Below the pieces are notes generated by a model that was not told the origin of the DNA, searched no databases, and was given only the letters and a program-made list of their open reading frames with translations. A DNA stretch of 64,000 nt, from positions 744,001 to 808,000 of the forward strand of contig CATNNA010000008.1 in the NCBI GenBank assembly GCA_950106755.1. The letters run 5' to 3'. The translations under genes and the position numbers were made by a program. Below are positions 51,269 through 63,800 of this stretch, piece after piece. The DNA comes from Climacium dendroides. Lineage: Eukaryota; Streptophyta; Bryopsida; Hypnales; Climaciaceae. Every line of letters begins with the position of its first letter. Positions within the stretch are counted from its first letter, which is position 1.

Positions 51269-54188
51269 GATATCTTGCAACAGTTGGGTTTGTCAACTTT
51301 TCTTGCTTTCATTTTCCTACGTGCAATGTCTATGAGGTTTGAAATGATGGAGGCCGTCAAAGTGCAAGGCAAGCCGAATTCAATCTTGTTGAATTTGTCA
51401 CGCATTGCCTTCACATTTTCTCCTCGAATTACCATGTTGCAACAAGAAAGGGATGGCTTGGAGCATTGGCAACTTCTACATTGCTTGGCTTTCATATTTG
51501 TACGACCAATGTGCATGAGATTTGAAGTTTGGGCAACAAAATACAAGGCAATGTGACTATCTCTATTTGAAATTCTCGCGCATTCCCTTCGAATTAAGGC
51601 CATACAATAAGTTGTTACAAATAGTTTGAAAGTGATATCTTGCAACAGTTGGGTTTGTCAACTTTTCTTGCTTTCATTTTCCTACGTGCAATGTCTATGA
51701 GGTTTGAAATGATGGAGGCCCTCAAAGTGCAAGGCAAGCCGAATTCAATCTTGTTGAATTTGTCACGCATTGCCTTCACATTTTCTCCTCGAATTACCAT
51801 GTTGCAACAACAAAGGGATGGCTTGGAGCATTGGCAACTTCTACATTGCTTGGCTTTCATATTTGTACGACCAATGTGCATGAGATTTGAAGTTTGGGCA
51901 ACAAAATACAAGGCAATGTGACTATCTCTATTTGAAATTCTCGCGCATTCCCTTCCAATTAAGGCCATACAATAAGTTGTTACAAATAGTTTGAAAGTGA
52001 TATCTTGCAACAGTTGGGTTTGTCAAGTTTTCTTGCTTTCATTTTCCTACGTGCAATGTCTATGAGGTTTGAAATGATGGAGGCCGTCAAAGTGCAAGGC
52101 AAGCCGAATTCAATCTTGTTGAATTTGTCACGCATTGCCTTCACATTTTCTCCTCGAATTACCATGTTGCAACAAGAAAGGGATGGCTTGGAGCATTGGC
52201 AACTTCTACATTGCTTGGCTTTCATATTTGTACGACCAATGTGCATGAGATTTGAAGTTTGGGCAACAAAATACAAGGCAATGTGACTATCTCTATTTGA
52301 AATTCTCGCGCATTCCCTTCCAATTAAGGCCATACAATAAGTTGTTACAAATAGTTTGAAAGTGATATCTTGCAACAGTTGGGTTTGTCAAGTTTTCTTG
52401 CTTTCATTTTCCTACGTGCAATGTCTATGAGGTTTGAAATGATGGAGGCCCTCAAAGTGCAAGGCAAGCCGAATTCAATCTTGTTGAATTTGTCACGCAT
52501 TGCCTTCACATTTTCTCCTCGAATTACCATGTTGCAACAACAAAGGGATGGCTTGGAGCATTGGCAACTTCTACATTGCTTGGCTTTCATATTTGTACGA
52601 CCAATGTGCATGAGATTTGAAGTTTGGGCAACAAAATACAAGGCAATGTGACTATCTCTATTTGAAATTCTCGCGCATTCCCTTCCAATTAAGGCCATAC
52701 AATAAGTTGTTACAAATAGTTTGAAAGTGATATCTTGCAACAGTTGGGTTTGTCAACTTTTCTTGCTTTCATTTTCCTACGTGCAATGTCTATGAGGTTT
52801 GAAATGATGGAGGCCGTCAAAGTGCAAGGCAAGCCGAATTCAATCTTGTTGAATTTGTCACGCATTGCCTTCACATTTTCTCCTCGAATTACCATGTTGC
52901 AACAAGAAAGGGATGGCTTGGAGCATTGGCAACTTCTACATTGCTTGGCTTTCATATTTGTACGACCAATGTGCATGAGATTTGAAGTTTGGGCAACAAA
53001 ATACAAGGCAATGTGACTATCTCTATTTGAAATTCTCGCGCATTCCCTTCAAATTAAGGCCATACAATAAGTTGTTACAAATAGTTTGAAAGTGATATCT
53101 TGCAACAGTTGGGTTTGTCAACTTTTCTTGCTTTCATTTTCCTACGTGCAATGTCTATGAGGTTTGAAATGATGGAGGCCCTCAAAGTGCAAGGCAAGCC
53201 GAATTCAATCTTGTTGAATTTGTCACGCATTGCCTTCACATTTTCTCCTCGAATTACCATGTTGCAACAAGAAAGGGATGGCTTGGAGCATTGGCAACTT
53301 CTACATTGCTTGGCTTTCATATTTGTACGACCAATGTGCATGAGATTTGAAGTTTGGGCAACAAAATACAAGGCAATGTGACTATCTCTATTTGAAATTC
53401 TCGCGCATTCCCTTCCAATTAAGGCCATACAATAAGTTGTTACAAATAGTTTGAAAGTGATATCTTGCAACAGTTGGGTTTGTCAAGTTTTCTTGCTTTC
53501 ATTTTCCTACGTGCAATGTCTATGAGGTTTGAAATGATGGAGGCCGTCAAAGTGCAAGGCAAGCCGAATTCAATCTTGTTGAATTTGTCACGCATTGCCT
53601 TCACATTTTCTCCTCGAATTACCATGTTGCAACAAGAAAGGGATGGCTTGGAGCATTGGCAACTTCTACATTGCTTGGCTTTCATATTTGTACGACCAAT
53701 GTGCATGAGATTTGAAGTTTGGGCAACAAAATACAAGGCAATGTGACTATCTCTATTTGAAATTCTCGCGCATTCCCTTCCAATTAAGGCCATACAATAA
53801 GTTGTTACAAATAGTTTGAAAGTGATATCTTGCAACAGTTCGGTTTGTCAAGTTTTCTTGCTTTCATTTTCCTACGTGCAATGTCTATGAGGTTTGAAAT
53901 GATGGAGGCCCTCAAAGTGCAAGGCAAGCCGAATTCAATCTTGTTGAATTTGTCACGCATTGCCTTCACATTTTCTCCTCGAATTACCATGTTGCAACAA
54001 CAAAGGGATGGCTTGGAGCATTGGCAACTTCTACATTGCTTGGCTTTCATATTTGTACGACCAATGTGCATGAGATTTGAAGTTTGGGCAACAAAATACA
54101 AGGCAATGTGACTATCTCTATTTGAAATTCTCGCGCATTCCCTTCCAATTAAGGCCATACAATAAGTTGTTACAAATAGTTTGAAAGT
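51269..54188. repeat. 1460-bp tetramer HOR in subfamily B, two copies
   Basis: Two sites define four monomer types in a fixed order: gtcaactttt with ggccgtc; gtcaactttt with ggccctc; gtcaagtttt with ggccgtc; gtcaagtttt with ggccctc. The series runs 51269-52728 and repeats 52729-54188. ggccgtc copies carry agaaaggg; ggccctc copies mostly carry acaaaggg, apart from the second member of the right unit. The last member of the right unit has ttcggtttg instead of ttgggtttg. Confidence 0.82.
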
Positions 54189-56378
54189 GATATCTTGCAA
54201 CAGTTGGGTTTGTCAACTTTTCTTGCTTTCATTTTCCTACGTGCAATGTCTATGAGGTTTGAAATGATGGAGGCCGTCAAAGTGCAAGGCAAGCCGAATT
54301 CAATCTTGTTGAATTTGTCACGCATTGCCTTCACATTTTCTCCTCGAATTACCATGTTGCAACAAGAAAGGGATGGCTTGGAGCATTGGCAACTTCTACA
54401 TTGCTTGGCTTTCATATTTGTACGACCAATGTGCATGAGATTTGAAGTTTGGGCAACAAAATACAAGGCAATGTGACTATCTCTATTTGAAATTCTCGCG
54501 CATTCCCTTCCAATTAAGGCCATACAATAAGTTGTTACAAATAGTTTGAAAGTGATATCTTGCAACAGTTGGGTTTGTCAACTTTTCTTGCTTTCATTTT
54601 CCTACGTGCAATGTCTATGAGGTTTGAAATGATGGAGGCCCTCAAAGTGCAAGGCAAGCCGAATTCAATCTTGTTGAATTTGTCACGCATTGCCTTCACA
54701 TTTTCTCCTCGAATTACCATGTTGCAACAACAAAGGGATGGCTTGGAGCATTGGCAACTTCTACATTGCTTGGCTTTCATATTTGTACGACCAATGTGCA
54801 TGAGATTTGAAGTTTGGGCAACAAAATACAAGGCAATGTGACTATCTCTATTTGAAATTCTCGCGCATTCCCTTCCAATTAAGGCCATACAATAAGTTGT
54901 TACAAATAGTTTGAAAGTGATATCTTGCAACAGTTGGGTTTGTCAAGTTTTCTTGCTTTCATTTTCCTACGTGCAATGTCTATGAGGTTTGAAATGATGG
55001 AGGCCGTCAAAGTGCAAGGCAAGCCGAATTCAATCTTGTTGAATTTGTCACGCATTGCCTTCACATTTTCTCCTCGAATTACCATGTTGCAACAAGAAAG
55101 GGATGGCTTGGAGCATTGGCAACTTCTACATTGCTTGGCTTTCATATTTGTACGACCAATGTGCATGAGATTTGAAGTTTGGGCAACAAAATACAAGGCA
55201 ATGTGACTATCTCTATTTGAAATTCTCGCGCATTCCCTTCCAATTAAGGCCATACAATAAGTTGTTACAAATAGTTTGAAAGTGATATCTTGCAACAGTT
55301 GGGTTTGTCAACTTTTCTTGCTTTCATTTTCCTACGTGCAATGTCTATGAGGTTTGAAATGATGGAGGCCGTCAAAGTGCAAGGCAAGCCGAATTCAATC
55401 TTGTTGAATTTGTCACGCATTGCCTTCACATTTTCTCCTCGAATTACCATGTTGCAACAAGAAAGGGATGGCTTGGAGCATTGGCAACTTCTACATTGCT
55501 TGGCTTTCATATTTGTACGACCAATGTGCATGAGATTTGAAGTTTGGGCAACAAAATACAAGGCAATGTGACTATCTCTATTTGAAATTCTCGCGCATTC
55601 CCTTCCAATTAAGGCCATACAATAAGTTGTTACAAATAGTTTGAAAGTGATATCTTGCAACAGTTGGGTTTGTCAACTTTTCTTGCTTTCATTTTCCTAC
55701 GTGCAATGTCTATGAGGTTTGAAATGATGGAGGCCCTCAAAGTGCAAGGCAAGCCGAATTCAATCTTGTTGAATTTGTCACGCATTGCCTTCACATTTTC
55801 TCCTCGAATTACCATGTTGCAACAACAAAGGGATGGCTTGGAGCATTGGCAACTTCTACATTGCTTGGCTTTCATATTTGTACGACCAATGTGCATGAGA
55901 TTTGAAGTTTGGGCAACAAAATACAAGGCAATGTGACTATCTCTATTTGAAATTCTCGCGCATTCCCTTCCAATTAAGGCCATACAATAAGTTGTTACAA
56001 ATAGTTTGAAAGTGATATCTTGCAACAGTTGGGTTTGTCAAGTTTTCTTGCTTTCATTTTCCTACGTGCAATGTCTATGAGGTTTGAAATGATGGAGGCC
56101 GTCAAAGTGCAAGGCAAGCCGAATTCAATCTTGTTGAATTTGTCACGCATTGCCTTCACATTTTCTCCTCGAATTACCATGTTGCAACAAGAAAGGGATG
56201 GCTTGGAGCATTGGCAACTTCTACATTGCTTGGCTTTCATATTTGTACGACCAATGTGCATGAGATTTGAAGTTTGGGCAACAAAATACAAGGCAATGTG
56301 ACTATCTCTATTTGAAATTCTCGCGCATTCCCTTCCAATTAAGGCCATACAATAAGTTGTTACAAATAGTTTGAAAGT
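54189..56378. repeat. 1095-bp trimer HOR, two copies, derived from the tetramer
   Basis: The first three types of the neighbouring tetramer (gtcaac/ggccgtc, gtcaac/ggccctc, gtcaag/ggccgtc) occur at 54189-55283 and again at 55284-56378, without the fourth type. The simplest reading is loss of one monomer from the tetramer by unequal exchange, followed by duplication of the trimer. Confidence 0.78.
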
Positions 56379-57838
56379 GATATCTTGCAACAGTTGGGTT
56401 TGTCAACTTTTCTTGCTTTCATTTTCCTACGTGCAATGTCTATGAGGTTTGAAATGATGGAGGCCCTCAAAGTGCAAGGCAAGCCGAATTCAATCTTGTT
56501 GAATTTGTCACGCATTGCCTTCACATTTTCTCCTCGAATTACCATGTTGCAACAAGAAAGGGATGGCTTGGAGCATTGGCAACTTCTACATTGCTTGGCT
56601 TTCATATTTGTACGACCAATGTGCATGAGATTTGAAGTTTGGGCAACAAAATACAAGGCAATGTGACTATCTCTATTTGAAATTCTCGCGCATTCCCTTC
56701 CAATTAAGGCCATACAATAAGTTGTTACAAATAGTTTGAAAGTGATATCTTGCAACAGTTGGGTTTGTCAACTTTTCTTGCTTTCATTTTCCTACGTGCA
56801 ATGTCTATGAGGTTTGAAATGATGGAGGCCCTCAAAGTGCAAGGCAAGCCGATTTCAATCTTGTTGAATTTGTCACGCATTGCCTTCACATTTTCTCCTC
56901 GAATTACCATGTTGCAACAAGAAAGGGATGGCTTGGAGCATTGGCAACTTCTACATTGCTTGGCTTCCATATTTGTACGACCAATGTGCATGAGATTTGA
57001 AGTTTGGGCAACAAAATACAAGGCAATGTGACTATCTCTATTTGAAATTCTCGCGCATTCCCTTCGAATTTAGACCATACAATAAGTTGTTACAAATAGT
57101 TTGAAAGTGATATCTTGCAACAGTTGGGTTTGTCAACTTTTCTTGCTTTCATTTTCCTACGTGCAATGTCTATGAGGTTTGAAATGATGGAGGCCCTCAA
57201 AGTGCAAGGCAAGCCGAATTCAATCTTGTTGAATTTGTCACGCATTGCCTTCACATTTTCTCCTCGAATTACCATGTTGCAACAAGAAAGGGATGGCTTG
57301 GAGCATTGGCAACTTCTACATTGCTTGGCTTTCATATTTGTACGACCAATGTGCATGAGATTTGAAGTTTGGGCAACAAAATACAAGGCAATGTGACTAT
57401 CTCTATTTGAAATTCTCGCGCATTCCCTTCCAATTAAGGCCATACAATAAGTTGTTACAAATAGTTTGAAAGTGATATCTTGCAACAGTTGGGTTTGTCA
57501 ACTTTTCTTGCTTTCATTTTCCTACGTGCAATGTCTATGAGGTTTGAAATGATGGAGGCCGTCAAAGTGCAAGGCAAGCCGAATTCAATCTTGTTGAATT
57601 TGTCACGCATTGCCTTCACATTTTCTCCTCGAATTACCATGTTGCAACAACAAAGGGATGGCTTGGAGCATTGGCAACTTCTACATTGCTTGGCTTTCAT
57701 ATTTGTACGAGCAATGTGCATGAGATTTGAAGTTTGGGCAACAAAATACAAGGCAATGTGACTATCTCTATTTGAAATTCTCGCGCATTCCCTTCGAATT
57801 TAGACCATACAATAAGTTGTTACAAATAGTTTGAAAGT
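56379..57838. repeat. Transition monomers between the trimer zone and uniform tail
   Basis: Four monomers have mixed types: gtcaac/ggccctc with agaaaggg; gccgatttc with ggcttcc (56744-57108); a second gtcaac/ggccctc copy; and a ggccgtc/acaaaggg copy with acgagcaatg near 57708. They reuse markers seen in the 5-monomer HORs further left and separate them from the homogeneous tail. Confidence 0.7.
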
Positions 57839-60800
57839 GATATCTTGCAACAGTTGGGTTTGTCAAGTTTTCTTGCTTTCATTTTCCTACGTGCAATGTC
57901 TATGAGGTTTGAAATGATGGAGGCCCTCAAAGTGCAAGGCAAGCCGAATTCAATCTTGTTGAATTTGTCACGCATTGCCTTCACATTTTCTCCTCGAATT
58001 ACCATGTTGCAACAAGAAAGGGATGGCTTGGAGCATTGGCAACTTCTACATTGCTTGGCTTTCATATTTGTACGACCAATGTGCATGAGATTTGAAGTTT
58101 GGGCAACAAAATACAAGGCAATGTGACTATCTCTATTTGAAATTCTCGCGCATTCCCTTCCAATTTAGACCATACAATAAGTTGTTACAAATAGTTTGAA
58201 AGTGATATCTTGCAACAGTTGGGTTTGTCAACTTTTCTTGCTTTCATTTTCCTACGTGCAATGTCTATGAGGTTTGAAATGATGGAGGCCCTCAAAGTGC
58301 AAGGCAAGCCGAATTCAATCTTGTTGAATTTGTCACGCATTGCCTTCACATTTTCTCCTCGAATTACCATGTTGCAACAAGAAAGGGATGGCTTGGAGCA
58401 TTGGCAACTTCTACATTGCTTGGCTTTCATATTTGTACGACCAATGTGCATGAGATTTGAAGTTTGGGCAACAAAATACAAGGCAATGTGACTATCTCTA
58501 TTTGAAATTCTCGCGCATTCCCTTCAAATTAAGGCCATACAATAAGTTGTTACAAATAGTTTGAAAGTGATATCTTGCAACAGTTGGGTTTGTCAACTTT
58601 TCTTGCTTTCATTTTCCTACGTGCAATGTCTATGAGGTTTGAAATGATGGAGGCCCTCAAAGTGCAAGGCAAGCCGAATTCAATCTTGTTGAATTTGTCA
58701 CGCATTGCCTTCACATTTTCTCCTCGAATTACCATGTTGCAACAAGAAAGGGATGGCTTGGAGCATTGGCAACTTCTACATTGCTTGGCTTTCATATTTG
58801 TACGACCAATGTGCATGAGATTTGAAGTTTGGGCAACAAAATACAAGGCAATGTGACTATCTCTATTTGAAATTCTCGCGCATTCCCTTCGAATTAAGGC
58901 CATACAATAAGTTGTTACAAATAGTTTGAAAGTGATATCTTGCAACAGTTGGGTTTGTCAACTTTTCTTGCTTTCATTTTCCTACGTGCAATGTCTATGA
59001 GGTTTGAAATGATGGAGGCCCTCAAAGTGCAAGGCAAGCCGAATTCAATCTTGTTGAATTTGTCACGCATTGCCTTCACATTTTCTCCTCGAATTACCAT
59101 GTTGCAACAAGAAAGGGATGGCTTGGAGCATTGGCAACTTCTACATTGCTTGGCTTTCATATTTGTACGACCAATGTGCATGAGATTTGAAGTTTGGGCA
59201 ACAAAATACAAGGCAATGTGACTATCTCTATTTGAAATTCTCGCGCATTCCCTTCGAATTAAGGCCATACAATAAGTTGTTACAAATAGTTTGAAAGTGA
59301 TATCTTGCAACAGTTGGGTTTGTCAACTTTTCTTGCTTTCATTTTCCTACGTGCAATGTCTATGAGGTTTGAAATGATGGAGGCCCTCAAAGTGCAAGGC
59401 AAGCCGAATTCAATCTTGTTGAATTTGTCACGCATTGCCTTCACATTTTCTCCTCGAATTACCATGTTGCAACAACAAAGGGATGGCTTGGAGCATTGGC
59501 AACTTCTACATTGCTTGGCTTTCATATTTGTACGACCAATGTGCATGAGATTTGAAGTTTGGGCAACAAAATACAAGGCAATGTGACTATCTCTATTTGA
59601 AATTCTCGCGCATTCCCTTCGAATTAAGGCCATACAATAAGTTGTTACAAATAGTTTGAAAGTGATATCTTGCAACAGTTGGGTTTGTCAACTTTTCTTG
59701 CTTTCATTTTCCTACGTGCAATGTCTATGAGGTTTGAAATGATGGAGGCCCTCAAAGTGCAAGGCAAGCCGAATTCAATCTTGTTGAATTTGTCACGCAT
59801 TGCCTTCACATTTTCTCCTCGAATTACCATGTTGCAACAACAAAGGGATGGCTTGGAGCATTGGCAACTTCTACATTGCTTGGCTTTCATATTTGTACGA
59901 CCAATGTGCATGAGATTTGAAGTTTGGGCAACAAAATACAAGGCAATGTGACTATCTCTATTTGAAATTCTCGCGCATTCCCTTCCAATTAAGGCCATAC
60001 AATAAGTTGTTACAAATAGTTTGAAAGTGATATCTTGCAACAGTTGGGTTTGTCAACTTTTCTTGCTTTCATTTTCCTACGTGCAATGTCTATGGGGTTT
60101 GAAATGATGGAGGCCCTCAAAGTGCAAGGCAAGCCGAATTCAATCTTGTTGAATTTGTCACGCATTGCCTTCACATTTTCTCCTCGAATTACCATGTTGC
60201 AACAACAAAGGGATGGCTTGGAGCATTGGCAACTTCTACATTGCTTGGCTTTCATATTTGTACGACCAATGTGCATGAGATTTGAAGTTTGGGCAACAAA
60301 ATACAAGGCAATGTGACTATCTCTATTTGAAATTCTCGCGCATTCCCTTCCAATTTAGACCATACAATAAGTTGTTACAAATAGTTTGAAAGTGATATCT
60401 TGCAACAGTTGGGTTTGTCAACTTTTCTTGCTTTCATTTTCCTACGTGCAATGTCTATGAGGTTTGAAATGATGGAGGCCCTCAAAGTGCAAGGCAAGCC
60501 GAATTCAATCTTGTTGAATTTGTCACGCATTGCCTTCACATTTTCTCCTCGAATTACCATGTTGCAACAACAAAGGGATGGCTTGGAGCATTGGCAACTT
60601 CTACATTGCTTGGCTTTCATATTTGTACGACCAATGTGCATGAGATTTGAAGTTTGGGCAACAAAATACAAGGCAATGTGACTATCTCTATTTGAAATTC
60701 TCGCGCATTCCCTTCGAATTAAGGCCATACAATAAGTTGTTACAAATAGTTTGAAAGTGATATCTTGCAACAGTTGGGTTTGTCAACTTTTCTTGCTTTC

Positions 60801-63800
60801 ATTTTCCTACGTGCAATGTCTATGAGGTTTGAAATGATGGAGGCCCTCAAAGTGCAAGGCAAGCCGAATTCAATCTTGTTGAATTTGTCACGCATTGCCT
60901 TCACATTTTCTCCTCGAATTACCATGTTGCAACAAGAAAGGGATGGCTTGGAGCATTGGCAACTTCTACATTGCTTGGCTTTCATATTTGTACGACCAAT
61001 GTGCATGAGATTTGAAGTTTGGGCAACAAAATACAAGGCAATGTGACTATCTCTATTTGAAATTCTCGCGCATTCCCTTCCAATTTAGACCATACAATAA
61101 GTTGTTACAAATAGTTTGAAAGTGATATCTTGCAACAGTTGGGTTTGTCAACTTTTCTTGCTTTCATTTTCCTACGTGCAATGTCTATGAGGTTTGAAAT
61201 GATGGAGGCCCTCAAAGTGCAAGGCAAGCCGAATTCAATCTTGTTGAATTTGTCACGCATTGCCTTCACATTTTCTCCTCGAATTACCATGTTGCAACAA
61301 GAAAGGGATGGCTTGGAGCATTGGCAACTTCTACATTGCTTGGCTTTCATATTTGTACGACCAATGTGCATGAGATTTGAAGTTTGGGCAACAAAATACA
61401 AGGCAATGTGACTATCTCTATTTGAAATTCTCGCGCATTCCCTTCGAATTAAGGCCATACAATAAGTTGTTACAAATAGTTTGAAAGTGATATCTTGCAA
61501 CAGTTGGGTTTGTCAACTTTTCTTGCTTTCATTTTCCTACGTGCAATGTCTATGAGGTTTGAAATGATGGAGGCCCTCAAAGTGCAAGGCAAGCCGAATT
61601 CAATCTTGTTGAATTTGTCACGCATTGCCTTCACATTTTCTCCTCGAATTACCATGTTGCAACAAGAAAGGGATGGCTTGGAGCATTGGCAACTTCTACA
61701 TTGCTTGGCTTTCATATTTGTACGACCAATGTGCATGAGATTTGAAGTTTGGGCAACAAAATACAAGGCAATGTGACTATCTCTATTTGAAATTCTCGCG
61801 CATTCCCTTCCAATTTAGACCATACAATAAGTTGTTACAAATAGTTTGAAAGTGATATCTTGCAACAGTTGGGTTTGTCAACTTTTCTTGCTTTCATTTT
61901 CCTACGTGCAATGTCTATGAGGTTTGAAATGATGGAGGCCCTCAAAGTGCAAGGCAAGCCGAATTCAATCTTGTTGAATTTGTCACGCATTGCCTTCACA
62001 TTTTCTCCTCGAATTACCATGTTGCAACAAGAAAGGGATGGCTTGGAGCATTGGCAACTTCTACATTGCTTGGCTTTCATATTTGTACGACCAATGTGCA
62101 TGAGATTTGAAGTTTGGGCAACAAAATACAAGGCAATGTGACTATCTCTATTTGAAATTCTCGCGCATTCCCTTCCAATTTAGACCATACAATAAGTTGT
62201 TACAAATAGTTTGAAAGTGATATCTTGCAACAGTTGGGTTTGTCAACTTTTCTTGCTTTCATTTTCCTACGTGCAATGTCTATGAGGTTTGAAATGATGG
62301 AGGCCCTCAAAGTGCAAGGCAAGCCGAATTCAATCTTGTTGAATTTGTCACGCATTGCCTTCACATTTTCTCCTCGAATTACCATGTTGCAACAAGAAAG
62401 GGATGGCTTGGAGCATTGGCAACTTCTACATTGCTTGGCTTTCATATTTGTACGACCAATGTGCATGAGATTTGAAGTTTGGGCAACAAAATACAAGGCA
62501 ATGTGACTATCTCTATTTGAAATTCTCGCGCATTCCCTTCGAATTAAGGCCATACAATAAGTTGTTACAAATAGTTTGAAAGTGATATCTTGCAACAGTT
62601 GGGTTTGTCAACTTTTCTTGCTTTCATTTTCCTACGTGCAATGTCTATGAGGTTTGAAATGATGGAGGCCCTCAAAGTGCAAGGCAAGCCGAATTCAATC
62701 TTGTTGAATTTGTCACGCATTGCCTTCACATTTTCTCCTCGAATTACCATGTTGCAACAAGAAAGGGATGGCTTGGAGCATTGGCAACTTCTACATTGCT
62801 TGGCTTTCATATTTGTACGACCAATGTGCATGAGATTTGAAGTTTGGGCAACAAAATACAAGGCAATGTGACTATCTCTATTTGAAATTCTCGCGCATTC
62901 CCTTCCAATTTAGACCATACAATAAGTTGTTACAAATAGTTTGAAAGTGATATCTTGCAACAGTTGGGTTTGTCAACTTTTCTTGCTTTCATTTTCCTAC
63001 GTGCAATGTCTATGAGGTTTGAAATGATGGAGGCCCTCAAAGTGCAAGGCAAGCCGAATTCAATCTTGTTGAATTTGTCACGCATTGCCTTCACATTTTC
63101 TCCTCGAATTACCATGTTGCAACAAGAAAGGGATGGCTTGGAGCATTGGCAACTTCTACATTGCTTGGCTTTCATATTTGTACGACCAATGTGCATGAGA
63201 TTTGAAGTTTGGGCAACAAAATACAAGGCAATGTGACTATTTCTATTTGAAATTCTCGCGCATTCCCTTCAAATTAAGGCCATACAATAAGTTGTTACAA
63301 ATAGTTTGAAAGTGATATCTTGCAACAGTTGGGTTTGTCAACTTTTCTTGCTTTCATTTTCCTACGTGCAATGTCTATGAGGTTTGAAATGATGGAGGCC
63401 CTCAAAGTGCAAGGCAAGCCGAATTCAATCTTGTTGAATTTGTCACGCATTGCCTTCACATTTTCTCCTCGAATTACCATGTTGCAACAACAAAGGGATG
63501 GCTTGGAGCATTGGCAACTTCTACATTGCTTGGCTTTCATATTTGTACGACCAATGTGCATGAGATTTGAAGTTTGGGCAACAAAATACAAGGCAATGTG
63601 ACTATCTCTATTTGAAATTCTCGCGCATTCCCTTCCAATTTAGACCATACAATAAGTTGTTACAAATAGTTTGAAAGTGATATCTTGCAACAGTTGGGTT
63701 TGTCAACTTTTCTTGCTTTCATTTTCCTACGTGCAATGTCTATGAGGTTTGAAATGATGGAGGCCCTCAAAGTGCAAGGCAAGCCGAATTCAATCTTGTT

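Noticed and set aside
61440..61460. CENP-B box in the ttcgaattaaggcc link of subfamily B
   Set aside because: The ttcg and the A at the right spacing are present, but the required cggg end is absent; the partial match is expected by chance.
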